Part shown: in pieces, positions 6,241 through 13,831 of the stretch
Position numbering within the stretch: position 1 is the stretch's first letter
How the letters are laid out: every line of letters begins with the position of its first letter
Assembly: GCA_947628335.1 (NCBI GenBank)
Contig: CANQZT010000012.1
Span: 1 to 15,090, forward strand
DNA from: an uncultured Clostridia bacterium
GTDB taxonomy: Bacteria; Bacillota_A; Clostridia; TANB77; CAG-508
Direction of reading: 5' to 3'
DNA: 15,090 nt
The notes under the pieces: model-generated
The model's input: the letters and a program-made list of their open reading frames with translations, nothing else
Told to the model about the DNA's origin: nothing
Databases searched by the model: none
Program-made: the position numbers and the translations under genes

Positions 6241-7677
6241 CTAAATTCTCGCAACTCCACTTACTATTTTACTTTCTGACGCATTATTTAATAATTTGTG
6301 ACCACCAGATAATACAACTAAATCTCCACTTTCTAATATTCCTTTTGATTTTAATTTTTCAATTCCCTTTTCAATAGTTGCGTCTATTGTTTCACAAGCA
6401 TCTACATATACTGGGAAAACATTCCAAACTAGAGATAATTGGTTAAATGTTCTTCTGTTATCTGTTATTGCTAAAATTGGACATCCAGCTCCCATACCTG
6501 CAAATTTTCTTGCAGTATCTCCTGAATGTGTATAACATACAATTGCATCTGATTTAGTATTTTTAGCCATAACACATGTTGAATAAACTATATTATCTTC
6601 TAAGTCTTTTAATTCTACATTTTTATTTTCAGTAAATTTTTTCCAGTAATCTATTTCAGGTTCTACTCTATGTGCTATTTTATCCATAGTTTTAACACAT
6701 TCTAATGGGTATTTTCCCATTGCACATTCACCAGATAACATTATAGCACTTGTTCTATCAAATATAGCATTTGCTACATCACTTGCTTCAGCTCTTGTAG
6801 GTAATGGATTATTCATCATTGATTCTAACATTTGTGTTGCTGTAATTGCAGGTTTATTTGCTCGATTACTTAATTTTATGAATTTTTTTTGCATAATTGG
6901 TGGCTCTGTGAAATCTGTTTCTGTTGCCATATCACCACGTGCTATCATTTGAGCATCTGCTTTAGATACAATGTCTTCCATATTTTCTAATCCTTCTACA
7001 TTTTCTACTTTAGTAACTATCTTTATGTCTTTTCCACCATTTGCATCTAATACTTCTCTTACTTGTCTAATATCATCTGCATTTCTTGTAAATGATATCG
7101 CAACATAGTCGTAATCATGCTCACAAGCTGTTTTTAAATCTGCTATATCTTTATCTTTTAAAGCTGGTAAACGAATTGCTGTTCCAGGTAAGTTCATTGT
7201 TTTTCTGCTTCCTAAACCATTTCCATGAACAACTGTACATACTATATCTTTTCCTACAATTTCATCAACAACTAATTCAATAGCTCCATCGTCTATTAAT
7301 ACTTTAGCTCCTGGTTTTAAATCTTTATATAATTCTTTATAACTTACAGATACTTTATCCTTATCTCCTATAATATCTTCATTTACTAATGTGAATTTTT
7401 GTCCGTCTTCTAATTTTATCTTGTCATTTTTTCCAGTAACAAGCATCCCTGTTCTAATTTCAGGACCTTGCATATCTAATAATAAAGCTACTGGTATGTC
7501 CATTTCTTTTCTTAAACGGATAATTTCTTCTGTTTTTTCTGATTGCTCTTCCCAACTTCCGTGTGAATAATTAATTCTAGTTACGTTTAGACCTGCCTCA
7601 AATAGTTCTTTCAACATAACTTCACTAGATGGACCTATTGTTCCAACGATTTTTGTTTTTCTTAAATCTTTTTTCAA
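6241..7677 (-). CDS. pyk: Pyruvate kinase
   Basis: Converts phosphoenolpyruvate and ADP to pyruvate and ATP in glycolysis. The 478 residues show KTKIVGTIGPSS, RINYSHG (34-40), DMQGPEIRTG (68-77, with the Glu of K+-dependent enzymes), the KVENVEG segment (223-229), ARGDM (246-250), TATQMLESM (279-287) and AEASDVANAIFD with MLSGE (297-317), then a regulatory C-terminal domain. It lacks the extra PEP-utiliser-like domain of Bacillus enzymes. The start is a TTG at 7677 with AGAGGG upstream; the longer frame to 7743 cannot be used because that TTG is the -35 box. The usual GDLGVE stretch is altered (GDMATE), and TKGPE reads MQGPE, so this may be a divergent paralogue. It is the first gene of a probable pyk-purH unit. 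Confidence 0.95.
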   Translation of the reverse strand: MKKDLRKTKIVGTIGPSSEVMLKELFEAGLNVTRINYSHGSWEEQSEKTEEIIRLRKEMDIPVALLLDMQGPEIRTGMLVTGKNDKIKLEDGQKFTLVNEDIIGDKDKVSVSYKELYKDLKPGAKVLIDDGAIELVVDEIVGKDIVCTVVHGNGLGSRKTMNLPGTAIRLPALKDKDIADLKTACEHDYDYVAISFTRNADDIRQVREVLDANGGKDIKIVTKVENVEGLENMEDIVSKADAQMIARGDMATETDFTEPPIMQKKFIKLSNRANKPAITATQMLESMMNNPLPTRAEASDVANAIFDRTSAIMLSGECAMGKYPLECVKTMDKIAHRVEPEIDYWKKFTENKNVELKDLEDNIVYSTCVMAKNTKSDAIVCYTHSGDTARKFAGMGAGCPILAITDNRRTFNQLSLVWNVFPVYVDACETIDATIEKGIEKLKSKGILESGDLVVLSGGHKLLNNASESKIVSGVARI

Positions 7678-7713
7678 ATTAATTCCCTCTTTCTTTATTA
7701 TCAATTCTATGGT

Positions 7714-7743
7714 ATTATAACACAAATAAAAAGATATATTCAA
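7714..7743 (-). promoter_or_regulatory. Sigma-A-type promoter of pyk
   Basis: TTGAAT (7738-7743, four of six) and a perfect TATAAT (7714-7719) are separated by 18 bp on the minus strand. The transcript would begin about 25-30 nt before the TTG start at 7677. The upstream end of the long reading frame falls inside this promoter, which is the reason for rejecting that start. Confidence 0.75.
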
Positions 7744-7815
7744 TACCTAAAGTGCAAAAAAAGTTACTTTTTGTTGCTAGATGGTGCTTTTTAAAACAGT
7801 AGTGAACATTTTATA

Positions 7816-7849
7816 TATGAAAAACCGAGTTTTATAATTACTCGGTTTT
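7816..7849 (-). terminator. Intrinsic terminator after the glucan phosphorylase gene
   Basis: The perfect 10-bp arms AAAACCGAGT (7821-7830) and ACTCGGTTTT (7840-7849), with a 9-nt loop, start 4 nt after the stop codon. They run into a T-rich tract on the minus strand. This separates glgP from the pyk promoter. Confidence 0.9.
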
Positions 7850-7853
7850 AACT

Positions 7854-10427
7854 TTATTCACTTGTAATCCACTTTACTAAATCTAGATTTTCTGCATCAA
7901 GTAGCATTTTATGTTTTGGCATTACTCTAAATGTGTATCCATAGTTTCCTCCTGTTGTTAATTCTATTTTAGCTTTGTATAAATATGTATTATTTTTATC
8001 TGGCACAGCTTCATGTAACTTCATTGGAATTACTGCAACGCTTTTTACAACTCCATTCTCTAATATTTTTCCATAGTATACTTGTACTTCTATATTTTCT
8101 TTATTTATATTTGGTAATTCTACGGCACACGATACATCTATATTATTTCCAGCATCCATTGTAATATTATCTAGATTACTCATTTGATATATTTTTATAT
8201 CATTCCAATTATTTCTTAGTTCCTTTTTCCATGCACTATATGCAGTAACTTCTTCTAAGTTTGAAAAATATTTATTTGTTATATTACATAATGGTATATA
8301 TAGCTTATCTACATACTCTACTACCATTCTTGATGTACTATATTTTCCACCTGTGGACATAATTGAATTTTTCATATATTCCATCCATTTTTCCGATATA
8401 CCCTTTTCATTTCTATCATAATATATTGGAACAATTTTATTTTCAAGTGTGTAGTATATACTTTCACTATCTGCTATGTCTTGTGCTTCATATGAAGTAT
8501 ATTGTTCATTTGTTCCGATTAACCAACCATTTTTTGAATTATATCCCTCAGCCCACCATCCATCTGAAATACTGAAATTCACAACTCCATTAACAGATGC
8601 TTTTTGACCACTTGTTCCAGATGCTTCCATTGGTCTTCTTGGATTATTTAACCATACATCTACTCCACTAACTAAATGACGAGCAATTTGTATATTATAA
8701 TTTTCTAGTATGAATATTTTTCCTTTAAATTGTGGCTTCATAGATATTTCGTGGATATATTTTATTAAGTCTTGACCTTCTTTATCTGCTGGATGTGCTT
8801 TTCCAGCAAATATTATTTGAACAGGTCTTTCAGAATCATTTAATATTTGAGTAATTCGTTCTAAATCCCTAAATATTAGTGTTGCTCTTTTATATGTTGC
8901 AAATCTTCTAGCAAATCCTATAGTTAATGCATCTGGATTTAATTTTGATACTATCTCTTTAATTTCATCATATCCTACCCCTGAAGCTTTTAATCTATTA
9001 GTTACATTCTCTTTTACTAATTTCAATAGCTTTATTTTTCTTTCTTTATGCGCATTCCATAGTTCATCATTTGGGATATTTATTATGCTTTTCCATGTAT
9101 TATCATCATATATAGAATCTTGCCAATATGGAGTTAGATATTTATTGTATAATTCTTTTAAATTTGGCGCAAGCCAAGAACATGTATGTATCCCATTTGT
9201 AATATGAGTAATTGGTGACTCTTCTGCAGAAATATGTGGCCATACTTCTCCAAATAATTCACGAGATACTTCTCCGTGAAGTTTACTTACTCCATTTTTC
9301 TTTCCTGCTATCTTTAGTGCAAGAATTCCCATATTGAAACCTTGCTCTAGCTTTTCACATGGTTTCATTCCTAATTTCATAAACTCATCTCTTGATAATC
9401 CTAATTTTGGCCAAAAATTTTTAAAGTATTTGTCTACTAAGTCTAATGGAAAAATATCATTTCCAGCAGGCACTGGTGTGTGGGTTGTAAATACTGTTTT
9501 AGCTGATGCAATTTCCTTTGCAATATCAAAAGATACTTCCCTTTCTTCCATTATATCTTTTATAATTTCTAATATTAAAAATGATGAATGTCCCTCATTC
9601 ATATGATAAACTGTTGGCTTTAGACCTAATTCTTTTAGTAAATGTGCACCTGCCATTCCTAGCACTATTTCTTGTCGTATTCTCATTTCTTGGTCTCCAC
9701 CATATAAACGTAATGTAATTTCTTTAAATTCAGAGTCAGTATTTTGGTCAATATCGGAATCTAATAAATATAGCTTTGCTCTACCAACATTAATTTGCCA
9801 AACCTTTAAATATAATTTTTTTGTTCCTAATTTTATATTTATTATTAATTCTTGACCTTGTGTATCTTTTACAGGTATTATTGGAAGGTTTTGCAAATCT
9901 ATATTTTGATATATATTTTCTTGATCTCCCCATCCATTTATTTTTTGGTTAAAATATCCATTTTTATATAATAATCCTACTGCAACAAAGGGCAATCCTA
10001 AATCACTTGCTGATTTAAGATGATCACCTGAAAGGATTCCAAGACCTCCCGAATATATTGGTAATATTTCATCTAGTCCATATTCTGCAGAAAAATATGC
10101 TATTAAGTCGTTCTTATTATTAGAATGTTCTTTTGAAAACCATGTCACTCTGCTATTCATATATCCATCAAAATCATTTACTATTTTATCATAATTTTTT
10201 AATAATTCTTCATTTTTTTCAGCTTGTTCTAATTTTTCTTGTGATACTAATTTTAGAAATTTTACAGGATTCTTTCCAACGTTTTCCCATAAATCAATAT
10301 CAATCTCTTTAAATAACTTTAAAAATTCACTATTCCATGACCACCATAGGTTATTTGCAATTTCTGATAAGCGATTAATTCTTTTTGGTAATTGTGGATT
10401 TACTGTAATCCTATTAAACATATACAT
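7854..10427 (-). CDS. glgP: Alpha-glucan phosphorylase (GT35, DUF3417-containing type)
   Basis: PLP enzyme that releases glucose-1-phosphate from the ends of glycogen or maltodextrins with phosphate. The 857 residues match the bacterial/archaeal alpha-glucan phosphorylase subfamily with an N-terminal DUF3417 domain (about 8-120, including NNLWWSWN) rather than the E. coli GlgP type. Visible motifs are AYFSAEYGL (110-118), YSGGLGILSGDHLKSA (125-140), HMNEGHSSF (275-283), FTTHTPVPAGND (313-324), FARRFATYKRA (505-515) and EASGTSGQKASVNG (601-614), where K609 should carry PLP. Residues after about 735 form the subfamily's beta-rich C-terminal extension. The start is fixed by GGAGG 9 nt before the ATG at 10427. 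It has its own promoter (10487-10515) and terminator, with no other glycogen genes nearby, and is divergent from the XRE regulator. Confidence 0.94.
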   Translation of the reverse strand: MYMFNRITVNPQLPKRINRLSEIANNLWWSWNSEFLKLFKEIDIDLWENVGKNPVKFLKLVSQEKLEQAEKNEELLKNYDKIVNDFDGYMNSRVTWFSKEHSNNKNDLIAYFSAEYGLDEILPIYSGGLGILSGDHLKSASDLGLPFVAVGLLYKNGYFNQKINGWGDQENIYQNIDLQNLPIIPVKDTQGQELIINIKLGTKKLYLKVWQINVGRAKLYLLDSDIDQNTDSEFKEITLRLYGGDQEMRIRQEIVLGMAGAHLLKELGLKPTVYHMNEGHSSFLILEIIKDIMEEREVSFDIAKEIASAKTVFTTHTPVPAGNDIFPLDLVDKYFKNFWPKLGLSRDEFMKLGMKPCEKLEQGFNMGILALKIAGKKNGVSKLHGEVSRELFGEVWPHISAEESPITHITNGIHTCSWLAPNLKELYNKYLTPYWQDSIYDDNTWKSIINIPNDELWNAHKERKIKLLKLVKENVTNRLKASGVGYDEIKEIVSKLNPDALTIGFARRFATYKRATLIFRDLERITQILNDSERPVQIIFAGKAHPADKEGQDLIKYIHEISMKPQFKGKIFILENYNIQIARHLVSGVDVWLNNPRRPMEASGTSGQKASVNGVVNFSISDGWWAEGYNSKNGWLIGTNEQYTSYEAQDIADSESIYYTLENKIVPIYYDRNEKGISEKWMEYMKNSIMSTGGKYSTSRMVVEYVDKLYIPLCNITNKYFSNLEEVTAYSAWKKELRNNWNDIKIYQMSNLDNITMDAGNNIDVSCAVELPNINKENIEVQVYYGKILENGVVKSVAVIPMKLHEAVPDKNNTYLYKAKIELTTGGNYGYTFRVMPKHKMLLDAENLDLVKWITSE

Positions 10428-10486
10428 TTTTAATTTCCTCCTTAGTTTCTTACTTTTTAAGTTTATCTTTAAGTATTAGTATCTTT

Positions 10487-10515
10487 ATTATCTATTATAT
10501 TAAGCCAAATGTCAA
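10487..10515 (-). promoter_or_regulatory. Sigma-A-type promoter of the glucan phosphorylase gene
   Basis: On the minus strand a perfect TTGACA (10510-10515) is followed after 17 bp by GATAAT (10487-10492, five of six). It lies 59 nt before the start codon. The inverted-repeat operator candidate (10562-10617) lies upstream of it, between this promoter and the XRE gene. Confidence 0.8.
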
Positions 10516-10561
10516 ATATTTTTGAAAATTTTTTAATAGTTTTTTCACAATTCATTTTTTT

Positions 10562-10617
10562 ATCATTTTAATGTTGTAACTTCCATAATATAAAAATGAT
10601 TAACTTAGTATCATTTT
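10562..10617. promoter_or_regulatory. Candidate operator: three ATCATTTT half-sites
   Basis: The 8-bp word ATCATTTT occurs at 10562-10569 and 10610-10617, and as its complement AAAATGAT at 10593-10600. The last two form a perfect inverted repeat with a 9-bp spacer. The site lies about 95-150 bp before the XRE gene in the spacer shared with glgP, so binding by the XRE protein is a reasonable guess. The words are AT-rich, so chance occurrence is possible. Confidence 0.4.
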
Positions 10618-10712
10618 ACGTATAAAATTCCGAATTATTTCCACAATATATAACGGATAATAACATTCAATTATTTTTTATTATTTGTTATTTTATATAT
10701 AAGGTGATTGTT

Positions 10713-11054
10713 ATGAATTTGGAAAAAAAGAAATTGCAAATAAAAATTGGTAATATTCTAAAAAAAACAAGAAAGTCTTTAGGCTATACGCAAGAAACCG
10801 TTGCAGAAATGTTGGATTTAGCCCCTAGATATATTTCAGACATAGAAAGAGATAAAACAAAAGGTAGTATTGATACTCTTGTAAAATTATGTAATATATA
10901 TCACGTTACTCCAACTTATATTTTACAAGAATATTTAAACATAGATGATGATTTTAAATTGGATCCAGATTTGATAGGTTTTTATGAGTTAAGTACGCAT
11001 GATAAAAAAGTAGTAATTGAATTAATCCAATATATGAATAAAAAACAAAAGTAA
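10713..11054 (+). CDS. XRE-family transcriptional regulator
   Basis: DNA-binding protein of 113 residues with a Cro/C1-type HTH at about 11-72 (IGNILKKTRKSLGYTQETVA, then the recognition-helix region APRYISDIERDKTKGS, then LVKLCNIYHVTPTYIL). A short acidic linker and a C-terminal helix with LSTHDKKVVIELIQYM may serve in dimerisation. It has no ligand or enzyme domain. The frame opens at GTG 10704, but that codon is inside the AAGGTGA ribosome binding site, so the ATG at 10713 is chosen. It is the only plus-strand gene, divergent from glgP, and faces the tail of dapF across a shared hairpin. Its target is unknown; autoregulation and control of glgP through the inverted repeat at 10593-10617 are possible. 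Confidence 0.88.
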   Translation: MNLEKKKLQIKIGNILKKTRKSLGYTQETVAEMLDLAPRYISDIERDKTKGSIDTLVKLCNIYHVTPTYILQEYLNIDDDFKLDPDLIGFYELSTHDKKVVIELIQYMNKKQK

Positions 11055-11081
11055 CAATATTAATTTCATACAAATATATAA

Positions 11082-11114
11082 GACTGTATAAGAGTTTTTT
11101 CCTCATATACAGTC
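11082..11114. terminator. Shared hairpin between the XRE gene and dapF
   Basis: The arms 11082-11094 and 11102-11114 pair over 13 positions with one mismatch, around a T-rich loop. It lies 27 nt after the XRE stop and 9 nt after the dapF stop on the other strand, the normal place for a bidirectional terminator of convergent genes. The following T-tracts are interrupted, so efficiency is uncertain. Confidence 0.6.
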
Positions 11115-11123
11115 ATTATTGAT

Positions 11124-11972
11124 TTATTTTATATGTGAAACATCTATTTCAGATTCAAACACAGTATGTGAAGGTCCCTTCATATACATATCTCCAGTTT
11201 TTTCATCCCACTGTATTTCTAATATTCCACCTATTTGTTCTACTTGTACTTTTCTTTCTGTTCTACCTGTTATAACAGCTGCTGTTACTGCAGTACAACA
11301 TCCGGTTCCACACCCTATAGTTTCTCCTGTACCTCTTTCCCATTCTCTGATTTTTATATAATTTTTGTCTATGACCTGTGCAAAAGTTACATTTGTTTTA
11401 TTAGGAAATAATTCTGTTTTATTTTCTATTTCTCTTCCGTACTTTTCCACGTCAAAACTTGCAACATCATCTATAAACATAACACAATGTGGATTTCCCC
11501 AAGATACAGCTGTAATTTTAAATATCTTGTCTAATACCTGTACATCTTGTTCTATAAATTCAGATAATTCTGTGTTCACAGGTATTTTTTTTGTATCTAA
11601 TACCGGATTTCCTATATTTGCTTTTATGTTTATAGCTTTACCATTTTCAACAAATAATTCAACATGCTGAATTCCACCAAGTGTTTCTATAGTTAAATTT
11701 GTCTTTGTTGTAAATTTGTGATCATAAACATATTTACTCATGCTTCTTAAAGCATTTCCACACATCTCTCCTTCTGTTCCATCTGGATTAAACATTCTCA
11801 TTCTAAAATCTGCCACATCAGATTTACATATTAAAACCATTCCATCTGAACCAATTGCAAAATGTCTATTACTCACAAATTTTGCAAGTTCACTTAAATT
11901 AGGTAATTCTTGATTAATTGCATCTATATATACATAATCGTTCCCATATGCTTGCATTTTTGTAAATTTCAA
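11124..11972 (-). CDS. dapF: Diaminopimelate epimerase
   Basis: Interconverts LL- and meso-diaminopimelate for lysine and peptidoglycan synthesis. The 282 residues hold both halves of the family fold: FTKMQAYGNDYVYID at the start, GSDGMVLI, NPDGTEGEMCGNALRS with the first catalytic Cys (C71), SWGNPHCVMF (157-166), and ERGTGETIGCGTGCCTAV with the second catalytic Cys (C221). The start codon is TTG at 11972 with AAGGA about six bases upstream; the first ATG in frame would cut off the conserved beginning. It lies 18 nt after the trans-sulfuration gene in the same operon and ends at a shared hairpin. No other lysine-pathway gene is in the window. Confidence 0.96.
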   Translation of the reverse strand: MKFTKMQAYGNDYVYIDAINQELPNLSELAKFVSNRHFAIGSDGMVLICKSDVADFRMRMFNPDGTEGEMCGNALRSMSKYVYDHKFTTKTNLTIETLGGIQHVELFVENGKAINIKANIGNPVLDTKKIPVNTELSEFIEQDVQVLDKIFKITAVSWGNPHCVMFIDDVASFDVEKYGREIENKTELFPNKTNVTFAQVIDKNYIKIREWERGTGETIGCGTGCCTAVTAAVITGRTERKVQVEQIGGILEIQWDEKTGDMYMKGPSHTVFESEIDVSHIK

Positions 11973-11990
11973 TATTATTCCTTCTTTCCT

Positions 11991-13169
11991 TTATTCTAAT
12001 GCTTGTTTTAGATCATTTATAATATCTTCTGCATCCTCAATACCAACAGAAAGTCTTAAAAATCTGTCATTAATACCTAACTTTTCTCTTACATCTTCTG
12101 GCACTTCATGATGTGTTACTATCATTGGATATGTTATTAAACTTTCTACCCCTCCTAAACTTCCAGCAAATAATATCATATCTACTTTGTCAATAACTTG
12201 TAAAGCAGTTTCCTTTGAATCTACTTCAAAAGATAACATTCCTCCAAAGCCTGTTGTTTGCTTTATAGTAGTTTGATAGTCCTTATGGTCTTTAAAGCCA
12301 ATGTAATATACTTTTTTTACTTTTGGATGATTGCGTAACCATGTCGCTACTTTCATTGCATTTTCAGAATGTTTTTGCATTCTAAGTTCTAGTGTTTTTA
12401 TTCCTCTTAATGTTAACCATGCATTTAATGGTGCTAAACATGCTCCCTGATATTTCAAATAAGCACGCATAGCTTCTGCTAATTTTTTGTCCTTTACAAC
12501 TACAAGGCCAGCCATTGTATCATTATGACCTTCTAAATATTTTGTTGCACTATGTACTACTATATCTGCTCCTAGTGTTAAAGGCTTTTGATAGTATGGA
12601 GTTAGTAATGTATTATCTACTGCTACAATTATATTCTTCTCCTTTGCGATTTTACAAATTTCGCTGATATCTGCTACTTTCATCATTGGATTAGTCGGTG
12701 TTTCAATAAATACCATTTTGGTATTTTCTTTTATGCTTGCTTTGAATAGTTCTAAATCACTTAAATCTACAAATGTAGTTTCTATTTTATTGTCTGGTAA
12801 TACTGTTTGTGCTATTTCGTATGTTCCTCCATAAATATCATCTGATAATATTAGATGATCACCTGTTTTTAAAATAGATAATGCACACATAACTGCTGAC
12901 ATTCCACTTGCTAAAGCAAATCCTTCTGTCCCCTCCTCTAAAATAGCAATTGTTCTTTCTAGTTCTTCTATTGTAGGATTTTGACATCTTGTATAATCAA
13001 ATCCTAAAGAATCTCCTAATGCTCTAAATCTAAATGTTGCTGTTTGAAAAATTGGGAAACTAACTGAACCTGTCATAGGATCAGAGCCAAGTGCTCCATG
13101 CACAAGTTTTGAGCCAATTTTCCATTCTTCTTTCTTATCATAGTCTATATAGTTACTAAAATTTTTCAT
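11991..13169 (-). CDS. PLP-dependent trans-sulfuration enzyme (cystathionine gamma-synthase/lyase family)
   Basis: Member of the Cys/Met metabolism PLP family, which covers cystathionine synthases and lyases, O-acetylhomoserine sulfhydrylases and methionine gamma-lyases. The 392 residues show the family layout: the phosphate-binding DYTRCQNPT (58-66) in place of the more common YSRxxNPT, ASGMSA (87-92), DDIYGGTY (110-117), ETPTNP (156-161), AVDNT (183-187), SATKYLEGHND with the PLP lysine K210, and GGVESLITYP with THHEVP near the end. The VESL-type end favours a cystathionine-forming or -cleaving enzyme, but the exact reaction cannot be set from sequence reading. The ATG at 13169 is preceded by GGAAGG about 12 bases away. 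It is the first gene of a two-gene operon with dapF, driven by the promoter at 13258-13286. Confidence 0.9.
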   Translation of the reverse strand: MKNFSNYIDYDKKEEWKIGSKLVHGALGSDPMTGSVSFPIFQTATFRFRALGDSLGFDYTRCQNPTIEELERTIAILEEGTEGFALASGMSAVMCALSILKTGDHLILSDDIYGGTYEIAQTVLPDNKIETTFVDLSDLELFKASIKENTKMVFIETPTNPMMKVADISEICKIAKEKNIIVAVDNTLLTPYYQKPLTLGADIVVHSATKYLEGHNDTMAGLVVVKDKKLAEAMRAYLKYQGACLAPLNAWLTLRGIKTLELRMQKHSENAMKVATWLRNHPKVKKVYYIGFKDHKDYQTTIKQTTGFGGMLSFEVDSKETALQVIDKVDMILFAGSLGGVESLITYPMIVTHHEVPEDVREKLGINDRFLRLSVGIEDAEDIINDLKQALE

Positions 13170-13257
13170 AGTATATATTCATCCTTCCAATATTAAGATG
13201 TGGTAAAATAAAAATTATTTTATTTCATTCATCACTTATATACTATTTTCATAAATT

Positions 13258-13286
13258 ATAATATCGCTTTTTTCAATAATAGTCAA
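13258..13286 (-). promoter_or_regulatory. Sigma-A-type promoter of the trans-sulfuration enzyme-dapF operon
   Basis: On the minus strand TTGACT (13281-13286, five of six) and TATTAT (13258-13263, five of six) are spaced by 17 bp. The implied leader is about 80 nt, with only a weak AT-rich hairpin. That is too short for a SAM riboswitch or T-box, so control of this sulfur/lysine operon would have to act at the promoter. Confidence 0.75.
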
Positions 13287-13333
13287 CTAGATTAGATGAT
13301 TTTTAAAAAATGTGATTGATAATTATTTATTCG

Positions 13334-13831
13334 CTATTCCGATTCCATTAAAATAATTTTATTATTTTTCAAACTTTTTTGAACGTCTATTACTCTTTGG
13401 TTTGATGAACCTTTCCATTTTAAAGTTGGATTATGTAATTCATCAACATATCTTCCATCTACAAGTACATCAATATATTTTAATACTTCCTTATTTTTTA
13501 ATTCCTCGTCAAATTTAAAGCCTGACCATACCCATAAATTTTTATTAGGATATTTCTCTTTAAATTCTTTTGCCAATTTAGTTGTAGCTTCTATATTTTT
13601 AGGATGCATTGGCTCACCACCAAGAATTGATAACCCTTTTATATAATCATTATCACACAACTTCATAACTTCATCAATTGAATTTTGAGTAAAGTCTTTT
13701 CCATTTTCAAAACTCCACGTTTCTGGATTAAAACAATTTTTGCAATGAAATTCACATCCTTGCATAAATACAGAAACCCTAACTCCAGGTCCATTTGAAA
13801 TATCCATTTTCCTTATAACATTATATTTCAT
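13334..13831 (-). CDS. nrdG: Anaerobic ribonucleotide reductase activating protein NrdG
   Basis: Radical-SAM enzyme that generates the glycyl radical on NrdD. The 165 residues hold the cluster motif CEFHCKNC (C26, C30, C33), the CxxxCxxC arrangement that binds the [4Fe-4S] cluster, preceded by SNGPGVRVSVFMQG. The SAM-binding GGEP is at 71-74, with NLWVWSGF (98-105) and LVDGRYV (123-129) further on. Length and motifs are normal for the family. Its ATG overlaps the nrdD stop as ATGA, with AAGGTGG inside the end of nrdD as ribosome binding site, so the two are translationally coupled. No clear terminator follows, and the next gene has its own promoter. Confidence 0.96.
   Translation of the reverse strand: MKYNVIRKMDISNGPGVRVSVFMQGCEFHCKNCFNPETWSFENGKDFTQNSIDEVMKLCDNDYIKGLSILGGEPMHPKNIEATTKLAKEFKEKYPNKNLWVWSGFKFDEELKNKEVLKYIDVLVDGRYVDELHNPTLKWKGSSNQRVIDVQKSLKNNKIILMESE

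Noticed and set aside
13170..13257. Riboswitch or T-box in the leader of the trans-sulfuration gene
   Set aside because: The implied leader is about 80 nt and AT-rich, with only a weak hairpin and no terminator/antiterminator pair.
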